Origin: Poriferisodalis sp965205175
Lineage (GTDB): Bacteria; Actinomycetota; Acidimicrobiia; Acidimicrobiales; Poriferisodalaceae
Direction of reading: 5' to 3'
DNA: 64,000 nt
Assembly: GCF_965205175.1 (NCBI RefSeq)
Contig: NZ_OZ242038.1
Location: forward strand, 1,612,001 to 1,676,000
A program made the position numbers and the translations under genes. How positions within the stretch are numbered: position 1 is the first letter of the stretch; every line of letters starts with the position of its first letter. Under the pieces are notes generated by a model, which saw nothing but the letters and a program-made list of their open reading frames with translations, did no database searches and was not told where the DNA came from. Of this stretch, positions 1 through 10,121 are shown one piece after another.

Positions 1-469
1 CTTCGCTGCCGTCGAGCGTGAGATCCAGCTCGGGCTGGTTGATCACGTCGAGACCGTGGTCCCGCACCGCCTCGGCGTAGTAGCGGGGTACAGCGTCCTC
101 GAGCGCTTGGGCCCGGCCGTACTCCGGCCCGAAGTGCGATTCCATCACGCGACGCGGTGCGCGGCCGGGCCTGAACCCGGGGATGCGCACCTCGCGCGCG
201 AGCTTGCGGAAGGCGACGTCGACGTCGGCATCGAAGGTCTCGGCGTCCACCTCCACGGCCAGCTTGACGCGCGGTCCGACGAACCGCTCCTGCGCGGCTG
301 TTCGGTCGGCTGCGCCGTTCTCGACGCGGTCGCTTTCTCGGTCGTCGGACGGCCCGTCGAGGGCGTCAGAGGCAGCCGCCGTGCCGTCTGCGGGCGGCGC
401 CGCAGGCTCGGAAACCGGCGCGGGCCCGATGAAATCCGCTGGATCCAGCGGCGTCAGCGTCGTCTTCAC
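1..469 (-). CDS. tig: Trigger factor, N-terminal part (cut by left window edge)
   Basis: Ribosome-bound chaperone and peptidyl-prolyl isomerase that meets nascent chains at the exit tunnel. About 156 residues are visible from a GTG at 469; an in-frame TAG lies four codons upstream, so no upstream start is possible. The ribosome-binding signature GFRPGRAPRRV, followed by the typical YYAEAVRDHGLDVINQPEL stretch, identifies the N-terminal domain. The rest lies beyond the window. Odd: after the first ten residues (VKTTLTPLDP) there is a low-complexity Ala/Pro/Asp-rich insert of about 50 residues before the strand RVKLAVEV that normally follows almost at once. The gene diverges from clpX rather than sharing a tig-clpP-clpX order, and no clpP is seen here. 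Confidence 0.9.
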   Translation of the reverse strand, partial: MKTTLTPLDPADFIGPAPVSEPAAPPADGTAAASDALDGPSDDRESDRVENGAADRTAAQERFVGPRVKLAVEVDAETFDADVDVAFRKLAREVRIPGFRPGRAPRRVMESHFGPEYGRAQALEDAVPRYYAEAVRDHGLDVINQPELDLTLDGSE

Positions 470-613
470 GAAGCGCAGATCCTACCGGCGCGTCCGCACG
501 GCACCCCGTATCCCAACTGCCCGCATCCCAACTGCCCGGGCAGTCAGCGCCAACTCGCGGCGCTGTGCGAAGGATCACGCCGATCGGTGCATGCTGTGCC
601 ATCCTTGGGCCTT

Positions 614-639
614 GGTTCCCGAACGGCTCGGTTCCCGAA
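614..639. repeat. Two 10-bp direct repeats upstream of clpX
   Basis: GGTTCCCGAA occurs at 614-623 and again at 630-639, a 16-bp period, in the 279-bp divergent tig/clpX spacer. Each copy overlaps a GTTC-type half site. It could be a regulator site for clpX; I do not recognise it as HspR or ClgR, and chance is possible. Confidence 0.35.
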
Positions 640-748
640 GGACTCGAGCGGGACGCAATCGAGCAGCTGTTGTGCGAATGTGGTGCGAGCCTCCAGCGGC
701 TCGCTGCGACAGGCGCTCAGCGAAGGCTCAACAGGAGGCAGATGCGGC

Positions 749-2014
<1,266 letters not shown>

Positions 2015-2039
2015 GCACCACGCCTTGACCCCAAGCCCG

Positions 2040-3506
2040 ATGGCGGCGGCCGATGGACCGCTGCGCGACTACCAGTCCGCACTCGACTGGCTGAGCGATC
2101 ACATCGACCTTGAGCGCCTCTTGGGCAGCCCCGACGCGAAGCCGCCCACGCTGGACCGCATGTGGACGCTCATGGGAGTGCTCGGCGACCCGCAGGACAG
2201 CGTCCCGGCCATCCACATCACCGGCACAAATGGCAAAGGCAGCACGGCGCAGCTGACCGGAGCACTGCTGGGCGCGTGCGGGCTCGTGGCCGGCGGCTAC
2301 ACCTCGCCGCACATCGACCGGGTGAACGACCGGATCACGGTGGCCAATGAGCCGCTCGACGACGAGTCGTTTGCGCAGGCCATCAGCGAGATCGCCGTCA
2401 TCGAGCCGTTGGTCACCGAGCGCTGCGGCGAGCGGCCCAACTACTTCGAAGTGATGGCCGCTGCTGCCTACAACTGGTTTGCCTCCGCGGCGCATGTCAA
2501 CGTGATGGAAGTCGGCATGGGCGGGCGCTGGGACGCCACGAACGTGGTGGACGCGGCGGTAGCGGTCATCACCAACGTCAGTTCCGACCATCTGGAGATC
2601 ATCGGGCCCACGTTGGCGGATGTGGCCCACGAGAAAGCGGGGATCATCTCCGCCGGGGCAACCGTGGTGTGCGGCGAGACCGACCCGGAGCTGTTCGACA
2701 TCGTGAGCGCCGCGGCGGCCGCGGCCGAGGCGGACGTGTGGCAGCGCGGTGTCGCCTGGGATGTCGCGCAGCGCCGACCCGCTGTCGGCGGCCAGCTGTT
2801 GACCGTGCTGACCCCGTTCGGGGAGCACGCCGACCACTTCGTGCCCCTGCATGGCGCGCATCAGGCGCTCAACGTGGCCGCGGCCATCAGCTCGGTCGAG
2901 GCATTCCTCGCCCGGAGACTCAACGACGAGGTGATCGCGGCTGCGCTCGACTCGCTCTCGCTGCCGGCGCGCTTTGAGATCACGGCGCGCCAGCCGACGG
3001 TCGTCATCGACGGAGCGCACAATCGCGCCGGGGCCGCCGCGCTGCGAGCGACGTTGGCGGAAACACTGCTCCCCGAGGCTGCTCCGCCCGCTCGTGGGCC
3101 AGCCGGCACTGGACTGGCAGCTGCTGAGTCCGAGGGATCTGAGCGGCGCCGTGCCGATGGCGCCCTTGGCGTCGATGCGGCGAGCGTGCTGGTTATCGGC
3201 ATGAACGCTCCGCACGATCCAGCCGCGTTCTGCGAGGCGCTCGGACTCGAATCGTTCGACGCGGTGGTCGCCACCGCCGCGAACTGGCCCCGCGCGCTGT
3301 CGCCGTCGGTGGTTGCGCAGGCTGCTAGGCAGGTGAGCGAGTCGGACGGTCGGCGGCCGCTGCCGGACGTCGTCACTGCTGCAGGTGTTGCCGAGGCCGT
3401 GGCCACGGCGCAGGATCGGGCAGCTCCGCGGGGGGTCGTGGTAGTGACCGGCTCGCTCTACCTCGCTGGGGAGGCCCGCGCAGCACTTGGGGCAGGTGCC
3501 GATTAG
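2040..3506 (+). CDS. folC: Bifunctional dihydrofolate synthase / folylpolyglutamate synthase
   Basis: Adds glutamate to dihydropteroate and to folates with ATP, in the cytoplasm. Mur-ligase fold: P-loop ITGTNGKGST near residue 65, TSPHIDRVNDRI substrate loop, GMGGRWDATN, the NVSSDH and HEKAGI motifs, and the C-terminal domain entry VVIDGAHN. Start is uncertain between TTG 2025 and ATG 2040 (same frame); I use the ATG, giving 488 aa, on the long side for the family. The excess is partly an Ala/Gly/Glu-rich insert in the C-terminal domain (around 3080-3180). The order folC-ndk is the usual actinobacterial one. Confidence 0.94.
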   Translation: MAAADGPLRDYQSALDWLSDHIDLERLLGSPDAKPPTLDRMWTLMGVLGDPQDSVPAIHITGTNGKGSTAQLTGALLGACGLVAGGYTSPHIDRVNDRITVANEPLDDESFAQAISEIAVIEPLVTERCGERPNYFEVMAAAAYNWFASAAHVNVMEVGMGGRWDATNVVDAAVAVITNVSSDHLEIIGPTLADVAHEKAGIISAGATVVCGETDPELFDIVSAAAAAAEADVWQRGVAWDVAQRRPAVGGQLLTVLTPFGEHADHFVPLHGAHQALNVAAAISSVEAFLARRLNDEVIAAALDSLSLPARFEITARQPTVVIDGAHNRAGAAALRATLAETLLPEAAPPARGPAGTGLAAAESEGSERRRADGALGVDAASVLVIGMNAPHDPAAFCEALGLESFDAVVATAANWPRALSPSVVAQAARQVSESDGRRPLPDVVTAAGVAEAVATAQDRAAPRGVVVVTGSLYLAGEARAALGAGAD

Positions 3507-3572
3507 CCTGCGGTGGCGCGATGGCGAGGGCAGGTGGCGCGGGCGAGCCGAGCCAGACCGAGGGAGTACCGG

Positions 3573-4007
3573 ATGCGGCAGACGCTGGTGATCTGCAAGC
3601 CCGATGCAGTGGAACGCGGCCTCGTCGGCGAGATCCTGACCCGGTTCGAACGCAAAGGGCTGACGATCGCGGCCCTCGAGCATCGCATCATCGGACGCGA
3701 CACGGCCGCCGCCCACTACGCCGAGCATGCAGGCAAGCCCTTTGTTGCAGCGTTGCTGGACTTCATCACGCGTTCGCCCTCGGTGGTCATGATCCTGGAG
3801 GGTCCCCTCGACGCAGCCGCTGACGTGTATGCCGTCGTGCGAACCCTCATGGGCGCCACGAATCCTGCTGACGCGCAGCCGGGCACCATCCGAGGCGACT
3901 TCGGGCTGTCGCTCACGGAGAATCTCGTACACGGCTCAGACAGCGAGGCTTCGGCCTGTCGTGAGATCGCACTGTTCTTCCCGCAAGTGACGGCGGCCGA
4001 CGAGTGA
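3573..4007 (+). CDS. ndk: Nucleoside-diphosphate kinase
   Basis: Transfers the gamma-phosphate from ATP to NDPs through a phosphohistidine. 144 aa, the usual size. The ATG at 3573 has GAGGGAG nearby (3560-3566). Seen: N-terminal TLVICKPDAVERG and the active-site histidine in NLVHGSDS near the C-terminus. The stop TGA overlaps the following mreB start (TGATG), suggesting translational coupling. Confidence 0.96.
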   Translation: MRQTLVICKPDAVERGLVGEILTRFERKGLTIAALEHRIIGRDTAAAHYAEHAGKPFVAALLDFITRSPSVVMILEGPLDAAADVYAVVRTLMGATNPADAQPGTIRGDFGLSLTENLVHGSDSEASACREIALFFPQVTAADE

Positions 4008-5065
4008 TGTCCTCCAACGGGTCGGCTCGGAACCGTCGGCGCGGGCCGGCGTTCGGCGGCAGGGACATCGCCGTCGATCTCGGCACGGCGAACACCATCG
4101 TGTTCGTTCGCGGCAGGGGCATCGTGCTCAACGAGCCGTCGGTGGTTGCGGTGGACTCCGTCACCGGCAATTCGTTGGCAGTCGGCCTCGAAGCCAAGCG
4201 GATGATCGGCCGCACGCCGAGCAACATCACTGCGATCAGCCCCCTCAAGGACGGCGTGATTGCCGACTTCGACATCTGCGAGAAGATGCTCCGGCACTTC
4301 ATCAACGAGGTCTGTCAGACGCGCTGGCCCAAGCCGCGCATGGTGATCTGCGTGCCGTCTGGGATTACCGGCGTTGAGCAACGTGCCGTGCAAGAAGCCG
4401 CCGAGTACGCAGGCGCTCGTCGGGCGTACATCATCGAGGAGCCGATGGCGGCGGCCATCGGTGCCGGGCTGCCGGTGCAGTCGGCCCAGGGCAGCATGGT
4501 GGTGGACATCGGCGGCGGAACGACCGAGGTTGCGGTCATCTCCCTTGGCGGCATCGTGACTGCTCGCTCGGCCCGCGTCGGCGGCAACGTGGTCGATGCC
4601 TCGATCGTCGCTCACATCAAGAAGGAGCGCGGTCTCGTCGTGGGGGAGCGCACGGCAGAGGAGATCAAGCTCGCGCTCGGGTCAGCGTGGCCGCTGGAAC
4701 AAGAGATCTACGCCGAAGTCCGCGGGCGCGACATGGTCACCGGTCTGCCCGAATCGGTCAGCGTCGACAGCTCGGAAATACGCGAAGCGATCGCAGGTCC
4801 CGTCAGCGCCATCGTGGATTCGGTCAAGGCGACGCTGGACGACACGGCGCCGGAGTTGGCCGCAGACGTCATGGACTACGGCATCACGCTCGCGGGCGGA
4901 GGTGCCATGCTGCGCGGACTGCCGGAGCGACTGCGCTCGGAGACCGGCGTTGTCGTCCATGTCGCGGAGGAACCGTTGCTCGCTGTGGTGCGCGGTTCAG
5001 GTCAGACGCTGGAAGAGTTCGACGTGCTGCACGGGGTGCTGTATTCCTCCACCGAGGGGCGCTGA
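4007..5065 (+). CDS. mreB: Rod shape-determining protein MreB
   Basis: Actin-like ATPase that forms membrane-bound filaments and orients the cell-wall elongasome. 352 aa. Phosphate-1 loop VDLGTANTIVFVRGRGI, the HFINEVC region, phosphate-2 VVDIGGGTTEVAVISLGG and the adenosine loop ITLAGGGAMLRGL are all present. Starts at ATG 4007, overlapping the ndk stop; an in-frame GTG at 4004 is the alternative. First gene of an mreB-mreC-mreD-mrdA-rodA cluster with tight spacing, consistent with a rod or elongating cell plan. Confidence 0.96.
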   Translation: MSSNGSARNRRRGPAFGGRDIAVDLGTANTIVFVRGRGIVLNEPSVVAVDSVTGNSLAVGLEAKRMIGRTPSNITAISPLKDGVIADFDICEKMLRHFINEVCQTRWPKPRMVICVPSGITGVEQRAVQEAAEYAGARRAYIIEEPMAAAIGAGLPVQSAQGSMVVDIGGGTTEVAVISLGGIVTARSARVGGNVVDASIVAHIKKERGLVVGERTAEEIKLALGSAWPLEQEIYAEVRGRDMVTGLPESVSVDSSEIREAIAGPVSAIVDSVKATLDDTAPELAADVMDYGITLAGGGAMLRGLPERLRSETGVVVHVAEEPLLAVVRGSGQTLEEFDVLHGVLYSSTEGR

Positions 5066-5076
5066 CGCCTCCGGTC

Positions 5077-6000
5077 GTGGCCCGCCGCGCCGACATTCGC
5101 AGACGCACTTGGGTCCGGTTGGCACTGCTCGTCGTGACGGCCATCGCGTTGTTGACGCTCGACGCCCGTGGGTCCGGCGGCGTGCTTGACACCGCTCGAG
5201 GTGCTGCGCTGGACCTGCTGGGCCCCGTGCGGACATTCGGCGACTGGGTGGTCGGGCCGTTCCGCAACGCTTGGCGAGGGGTGGTCAGCTTCGATGAGCT
5301 GGAAGCCGAGAACGCGCAGCTGCGAAGCGATCTGGCTGAGGTGCGGGCCTCGGTGCTGCGTGTCGGCGAACTGGAACGCGACCGCCAAGCGTTGCTCGCG
5401 TTGTTGGACGCCAGCGACGAGACTGCCGCGATTCCACGGATCACGGCCAGAGTCATCAGTGCTTCGGTGTCCAACTTCGAGCGCACGATCGAACTCGCCC
5501 GCGGTCACCGTGACGGCATTCGTGTGAACATGCCGGTGGAGAGCGGTGCCGGACTGGTGGGACGGGTGGTGGGCACTTCCGCCACCCGCTCACGCGTCGA
5601 GCTGCTGAGCGATCCGAATTTCGATGCAGGTGTGCGCATCGTCCGCTCCGGGGACGACGGCTTGGTCTCGGGACGGGGACCCGGCCGCGACCTGGAGGTG
5701 AGCTACATCGAGCTGGAGTCCGTCGTCATCCCGGGAGAAACCGTCGTCACCAGCGGATTCCCGGGCAGCGAGTTTCCCGCCGGGCTGCTGGTGGGCACCG
5801 TCACCGACGTGGTACCGGATGCGGCACGCGGCGCACAGCGGGCCACCGTCCGTCCTGCGGCAGACCTCGAGCGGCTGCGCTGGGTGCGGGTGCTGCTCTA
5901 CGTGCCCGAGGTGCCTGAGCCCGTGGTCGTGGATCGCCTCGACCCGCCTGCAGAATCGCCGGTCGACCCGCAGGTCGATGCACCGGACAGCGGATCGTGA
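5077..6000 (+). CDS. mreC: Rod shape-determining protein MreC
   Basis: Bitopic membrane protein that links MreB to PBP2 on the outer face of the membrane. 307 aa from GTG 5077, 11 bp after mreB; no clear ribosome site, so coupling to mreB is likely. Seen: short basic N-terminus, one transmembrane helix (LALLVVTAIALLTL), a coiled-coil stretch (FDELEAENAQLRSDLAEVRA) and the paired beta-barrel region with GLVGRVVG and VVTSGFPGSEFPAGLLVG motifs of the family. The acidic Pro-rich tail is lineage-specific. Confidence 0.93.
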   Translation: MARRADIRRRTWVRLALLVVTAIALLTLDARGSGGVLDTARGAALDLLGPVRTFGDWVVGPFRNAWRGVVSFDELEAENAQLRSDLAEVRASVLRVGELERDRQALLALLDASDETAAIPRITARVISASVSNFERTIELARGHRDGIRVNMPVESGAGLVGRVVGTSATRSRVELLSDPNFDAGVRIVRSGDDGLVSGRGPGRDLEVSYIELESVVIPGETVVTSGFPGSEFPAGLLVGTVTDVVPDAARGAQRATVRPAADLERLRWVRVLLYVPEVPEPVVVDRLDPPAESPVDPQVDAPDSGS

Positions 6001-6061
6001 CCGCACAGTTCCGGACGAGTCAGGTCGATACCGGAGAGATCTCGACCAGGGGCACAGGCCG

Positions 6062-6598
6062 ATGATGACCGGCGCCGGACCGCTGGCGCGTTCGATGCTG
6101 GTGCTTGCGTCGGCCGTGGTGGTTCACGTGGGCTTGCTGGTACACCTCACCCCGGCGGGAGTGATCGTCGATCCGCTGATGCTGTTGGCCGTCACCGGGG
6201 GAATCGTCGGCGGCCGTGGCACCGGTGCGTCGTTCGGATGGGGCTGCGGATTGGCCTGTGATCTCATCGTGCATACGCCGTTCGGCATGTCCTTGCTGGT
6301 GCTGACCTTGGTGGGTTATCTGTCGGGTGCGGTGGCCGAGCAGATGCCCTCGGCCGGCAGACTGGCGCGCAGCGCAGCCGCTTCGCTGCTTGCAGCGGGC
6401 GGCATACTGCTGTTTGCCGGCGTCGGCTGGTTGATGGACCTCTCCTATGTGACTGAGGCGCCGCTGGTCCGCATCGCGATCGTGACGAGCGTCGTGTCGC
6501 TGGCGGCCTATCCGCTCCTGGAGCGAGCGGCTCGCTGGGCCCTGACCGTCCGTCGGAACATCGCCGTGGATGCTGTGGCGAGGCCCGGCGGTGGATGA
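6062..6598 (+). CDS. mreD: Rod shape-determining protein MreD
   Basis: Small polytopic membrane subunit of the elongasome. 178 aa from ATG 6062 (a second ATG follows at 6065). Four to five hydrophobic segments are seen, e.g. SMLVLASAVVVHVGLLVHL and AASLLAAGGILLFAGVGWL, with the conserved GWGCGLACDLIVHTPFGMS region typical of MreD. Position between mreC and mrdA supports the call. The end overlaps the start of mrdA by 8 nt. Confidence 0.88.
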   Translation: MMTGAGPLARSMLVLASAVVVHVGLLVHLTPAGVIVDPLMLLAVTGGIVGGRGTGASFGWGCGLACDLIVHTPFGMSLLVLTLVGYLSGAVAEQMPSAGRLARSAAASLLAAGGILLFAGVGWLMDLSYVTEAPLVRIAIVTSVVSLAAYPLLERAARWALTVRRNIAVDAVARPGGG

Positions 6599-8741
6599 AC
6601 GGGTCCGCCGCCGGATGGCCTTCATCGGCATCGTGATGGTCGGCGTGTTCGGGGCGCTGTTCACCCGGCTGTGGTACTTGCAGGCGCTGGAGACCGAGCA
6701 GTTCGCTGTTGCTGCGGAGTCGAATCAGATCCGGCTGGTCATCACGCCCCCTACTCGCGGCCGCATCCTCGACCGACACGGGGTGGTGCTTGCCGACAAC
6801 GCCCGCATCGGCGTGGTGACCTACGACGTGTCCAGATATCGCGAGGATCACACCGAAGCGGCGCTGTCGGCGCTGGCGGACCTGCTCGATGTGCCCGTCG
6901 AGCAGCTGCGCGAGGGACTAGCGGACCAGCAGTCTCATCGGCTCGCACCGAAGGTCGTGGCCACGGGGCTCGACGAAAACGGCCTGCTCCGTGTGGCGGA
7001 ACGCTCGATCGGGGGAGTGGAGGCCAAGTGGGAGTGGGTGCGCGTGTACCCGCGCAACGAAGTCGCTGCGCACATCGTCGGCTACGTCGGCGCGATGTCC
7101 GAACGTCAGCACCGCGAGCTGATCGGGGATGGCTACCTGCCTAATGAGCGGGTCGGCCGGGCGGGCATCGAGGGACTGTTCGAGGCGGAGCTGCACGGTG
7201 AGCCCGGACGGACCAGGCTGGAGGTGGACCGGCGCGAGCGTGTGCAGCGAATCCTGACCGAGGTGCCGCCCGAGCCGGGCCACGACATCGTGCTGTCCAT
7301 CGATGTCGAGTTGCAGGCAGCGACCGAGTCGTACCTGCGGCAGGGCCTCATCGCCGCCAGGAAGTCCGTGAGCGACGACTCCGGCTTCTTCTACCCGGCG
7401 CTCAACGGGGCTGCGGTGGTGATGGACGTGCGCAACGGTGACGTCCTGGCGATGGCGTCCCACCCGACCTATGACCCGACCTGGATGGTCCAAGGCCTGT
7501 CGCTTGCGGAGTATCGGTCGGTGTTCGAGAATCCGTACACCCCGGGGGCGCTCAACAACCTGGCGGTGCAAGGCACCTATTCGCCCGGCTCGGTATTCAA
7601 GCCCGTCACGGCGCTCGCCGGTCTCGAAGCCGGGCTCATTTCGCCGAGGGCGGCCTTCTACGACGTCGGCTACTACCAGATCCCGGAGTCACGAGGCTGC
7701 ACCGGGCGCTGCACGTTCTTCAACGCGGATCGCGCACCGCTCGGAACGCTGGATCTGTCCGGGGCGCTGACTCGCTCCAGCGACGCCTACTTCTACAAGG
7801 TGTCCGATGACCTGTACTGGATCGACGGACCGGAGCAGTGGGCGATCCAGGACATGGCCCGCGCGCTCGGTTTCGGCTCGCCGACGGGAGTGCAGTTGCC
7901 GTTCGAGAAGTCCGGCCGGGTGCCCGACGAGAACGTGAAGGCAGCCTTGTTCGCAGCGAGCCCCGAGGCCTACAACCCGTATGACGAACCGGCGCGATGG
8001 TTCCCGGGCGACAACATCAACACCGGCATCGGTCAGGGATTCGTCGCAGTGACTCCCATACAGCTCGCGAATGCCTACGCCGCCATCGCCAACGGCGGGA
8101 CGCTGTTCTCGCCGAACATCGTCGAGTCGGTGGTCTCGCGGCGCGACGATTCGTTCGGGGACACCGTGCTTGCCTTCGAGCCGCGCGTGCTCGACATCGT
8201 GGATTTCCCCGCCGGCAGCGCCGTCGTGCGAGAGGGCCTGAGCAACGTCACGAACTCCCGTTTGCGCGGCACAGCCGCCAAAGCGTTCGAGGGCTACGAT
8301 CACGCGGGCTATCCGGTGACAGGCAAGACCGGCACCGCTCAGGCGCAGGGCCTGAACGCAGTGCTGGGACGCAAGAAGGAGGACACGGCGGTGTTCGTCG
8401 CGTGGGCGCCGAGCCACGATCCCCGCTACGTCGTCGCCGTGGTGATGGAAGAAGCCGGCTACGGAGGCGAAGCCGCTGCGCCGGTGGCCCGGCGGATTCT
8501 CGAAGCTGTGCGGGCATACGAGCAGCGCTGGCCGGCGCCCACGATCGCGTTCGCGCCGCCGCAGCCCGAGTGCCCCGAAGTGCCAGAGGCGCTGCGGGGC
8601 GATCCGGCATTCTTGGGCTACGTGCCAGAGGGCTGCCCGTGGGGCACGCAGCTGCCCCGCGCCAACACGCCGTCGGACGCAGACGGCGATGGCATTCCCG
8701 ATGTGGACCAGATAGACGACCCGGTGTCAGGGGCGCCGTGA
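6591..8741 (+). CDS. mrdA: Penicillin-binding protein 2 (elongasome transpeptidase)
   Basis: Class B PBP that cross-links peptidoglycan during elongation with RodA. 716 aa from GTG 6591, overlapping mreD. One N-terminal membrane anchor (MAFIGIVMVGVFGALFTRL), then the dimerisation domain (RGRILDRHG) and the transpeptidase domain with SVFK (catalytic Ser near residue 333), the SSD triad in place of SxN, and KTGTAQ near 578. Odd: the C-terminus carries DADGDGIPDVDQIDD, which resembles a calcium-binding thrombospondin type-3 repeat unit and is not part of the usual family. The stop overlaps the rodA start (GTGA). Confidence 0.95.
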   Translation: MDERVRRRMAFIGIVMVGVFGALFTRLWYLQALETEQFAVAAESNQIRLVITPPTRGRILDRHGVVLADNARIGVVTYDVSRYREDHTEAALSALADLLDVPVEQLREGLADQQSHRLAPKVVATGLDENGLLRVAERSIGGVEAKWEWVRVYPRNEVAAHIVGYVGAMSERQHRELIGDGYLPNERVGRAGIEGLFEAELHGEPGRTRLEVDRRERVQRILTEVPPEPGHDIVLSIDVELQAATESYLRQGLIAARKSVSDDSGFFYPALNGAAVVMDVRNGDVLAMASHPTYDPTWMVQGLSLAEYRSVFENPYTPGALNNLAVQGTYSPGSVFKPVTALAGLEAGLISPRAAFYDVGYYQIPESRGCTGRCTFFNADRAPLGTLDLSGALTRSSDAYFYKVSDDLYWIDGPEQWAIQDMARALGFGSPTGVQLPFEKSGRVPDENVKAALFAASPEAYNPYDEPARWFPGDNINTGIGQGFVAVTPIQLANAYAAIANGGTLFSPNIVESVVSRRDDSFGDTVLAFEPRVLDIVDFPAGSAVVREGLSNVTNSRLRGTAAKAFEGYDHAGYPVTGKTGTAQAQGLNAVLGRKKEDTAVFVAWAPSHDPRYVVAVVMEEAGYGGEAAAPVARRILEAVRAYEQRWPAPTIAFAPPQPECPEVPEALRGDPAFLGYVPEGCPWGTQLPRANTPSDADGDGIPDVDQIDDPVSGAP

Positions 8742-9907
8742 TTGAACAGCTGTTTCGCCATGCGTCCGCGCGACGCGAGCTGCGCTCGCCGGCGTGGTTC
8801 GCCGACTACTCCTTAGCGCTGGCGACGGTGGTGGTGGCGCTGGTCGGCGTGGCGATGAACTACTCCTCGACATGGCGCAGTCTCACCTTTGACGGCGGCG
8901 ATCCGTGGGCCGTGGCTCGCCGTCAGGCGCTCTTCGTGGCTGTCGGCATCGTGGTGATGGTCGTCGCCGCCGTCGTGGACTACCGAGTGCTCCGCCACAA
9001 CGCGACTCCTGTCTACCTGGCGGCGCTGGCAGCGTTGGGAGCACTGCTGGTGTGGGCGCCGGAGATTCGCAGTGCGCGGTCCTGGTTCGTGCTGCCGGTT
9101 GTCGGGTTCCAAGTGCAGCCCTCTGAGTTCGCAAAGCTGGCCGTGATCGTCTCGCTGGCTGCGTTCGTCGCGAGCCACGAGGGCTACCTGCGCTTCGACA
9201 CGCTGCTCAACGCCGGCGTGTTGCTGGTCGTGCCGATGGCGCTGATCTACCTGCAGCCGGACCTCGGCACGATGCTGGTCTTCGTGGCCGTGGCCATGGG
9301 CATGCTGCTGGTTGCCGGCGCGCAGCTGCGACACATCGTCGTCATCATGGTGGTAGGCGTCTTGGCGCTCGTGCTCGTGTTCAGCATCGACGCCTTGCAA
9401 GGCCCCCGCCTGCTCAGCGAGACGCAACGAAGTCGCTTGACGGCATTCTTGGATCAGGACTTCGAGCCATTGGAGGCCTCCTACAACCTGCGTCAGAGCC
9501 AGATCGCGATCGGCGCGGGCGGCATCTGGGGCCAAGGCTGGAAGCAGGGCTCCCAGACCAGCCTGGACTTGGTTCCCGAGCAGCACAACGACTTCATCTT
9601 CACTGCGCTGGCCGAGGAATTCGGCCTCGTCGGCGGCACGCTGCTGCTGGCGCTCTATGCCTACATGCTCATGCGCACGTGGCGGATCGGCCGCGTGGCC
9701 GGCGACCCGTTCGGACGGTTGCTCACCGTCGGCATCTTGTCCATGCTGCTGTTCCAGGTGTTTCAGAACATCGGCATGACCATGGGTATCATGCCGATCA
9801 CCGGCATTCCCTTGCCGTTCATGAGTCATGGCGGCTCGGGAACCATCACCGCGTTCGCTGCAGTGGGCATCGTCATCAGCGTCGGCGCTCGCCGTTACTC
9901 GCACTAG
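8738..9907 (+). CDS. rodA: Rod shape-determining SEDS glycosyltransferase RodA
   Basis: Polytopic lipid II polymerase working with PBP2. 389 aa from GTG 8738 with AGGGG just upstream; overlaps mrdA by 4 nt. About ten hydrophobic segments. SEDS signatures seen: GFQVQPSEFAKLAVI, LQPDLGTM, QSQIAIGAGGIWGQGW, VPEQHNDFIFTALAEEFGL and GIPLPFMSHGGSG near the end. Last gene of the elongasome cluster; a large inverted repeat follows at 9937. Confidence 0.95.
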   Translation: MIEQLFRHASARRELRSPAWFADYSLALATVVVALVGVAMNYSSTWRSLTFDGGDPWAVARRQALFVAVGIVVMVVAAVVDYRVLRHNATPVYLAALAALGALLVWAPEIRSARSWFVLPVVGFQVQPSEFAKLAVIVSLAAFVASHEGYLRFDTLLNAGVLLVVPMALIYLQPDLGTMLVFVAVAMGMLLVAGAQLRHIVVIMVVGVLALVLVFSIDALQGPRLLSETQRSRLTAFLDQDFEPLEASYNLRQSQIAIGAGGIWGQGWKQGSQTSLDLVPEQHNDFIFTALAEEFGLVGGTLLLALYAYMLMRTWRIGRVAGDPFGRLLTVGILSMLLFQVFQNIGMTMGIMPITGIPLPFMSHGGSGTITAFAAVGIVISVGARRYSH

Positions 9908-9936
9908 CTGCCCACAGCGCGTGATCTCCGCGGCGA

Positions 9937-10051
9937 GGGCGGAGCGTGGGCAGGGGCCTACGCGCGCAGTCTTGCGACGCTGCCCACCCCCAGCGTTCAG
10001 CAGATGCGTCGCAACTGTTTGAGCACGGAGGCCCCTGCCCACGCTCCGCCC
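9937..10051. repeat. Long nested inverted repeat after rodA
   Basis: A perfect 22-bp inverted repeat has arms at 9937-9958 and 10030-10051. Inside it lies a second one, 9972-9980 with 10006-10014 (TTGCGACGC / GCGTCGCAA), extendable by three more pairs. The 115-nt RNA could form one long hairpin. It lacks a clear T-tract, so it may be a terminator, an RNA-processing site or a miniature palindromic element. Confidence 0.7.
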
Positions 10052-10121
10052 GGACACGACACGACGCAGCCGGCAGCTTCGTTCGTCGCAGACTGCTTCG
10101 CGCCCGAGTCGGGCCGTTAGC

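Noticed and set aside
56..748. N-terminal extension of ClpX
   Set aside because: The open frame upstream of GTG 749 overlaps the antisense tig gene, has no family similarity, and a good ribosome site precedes 749.
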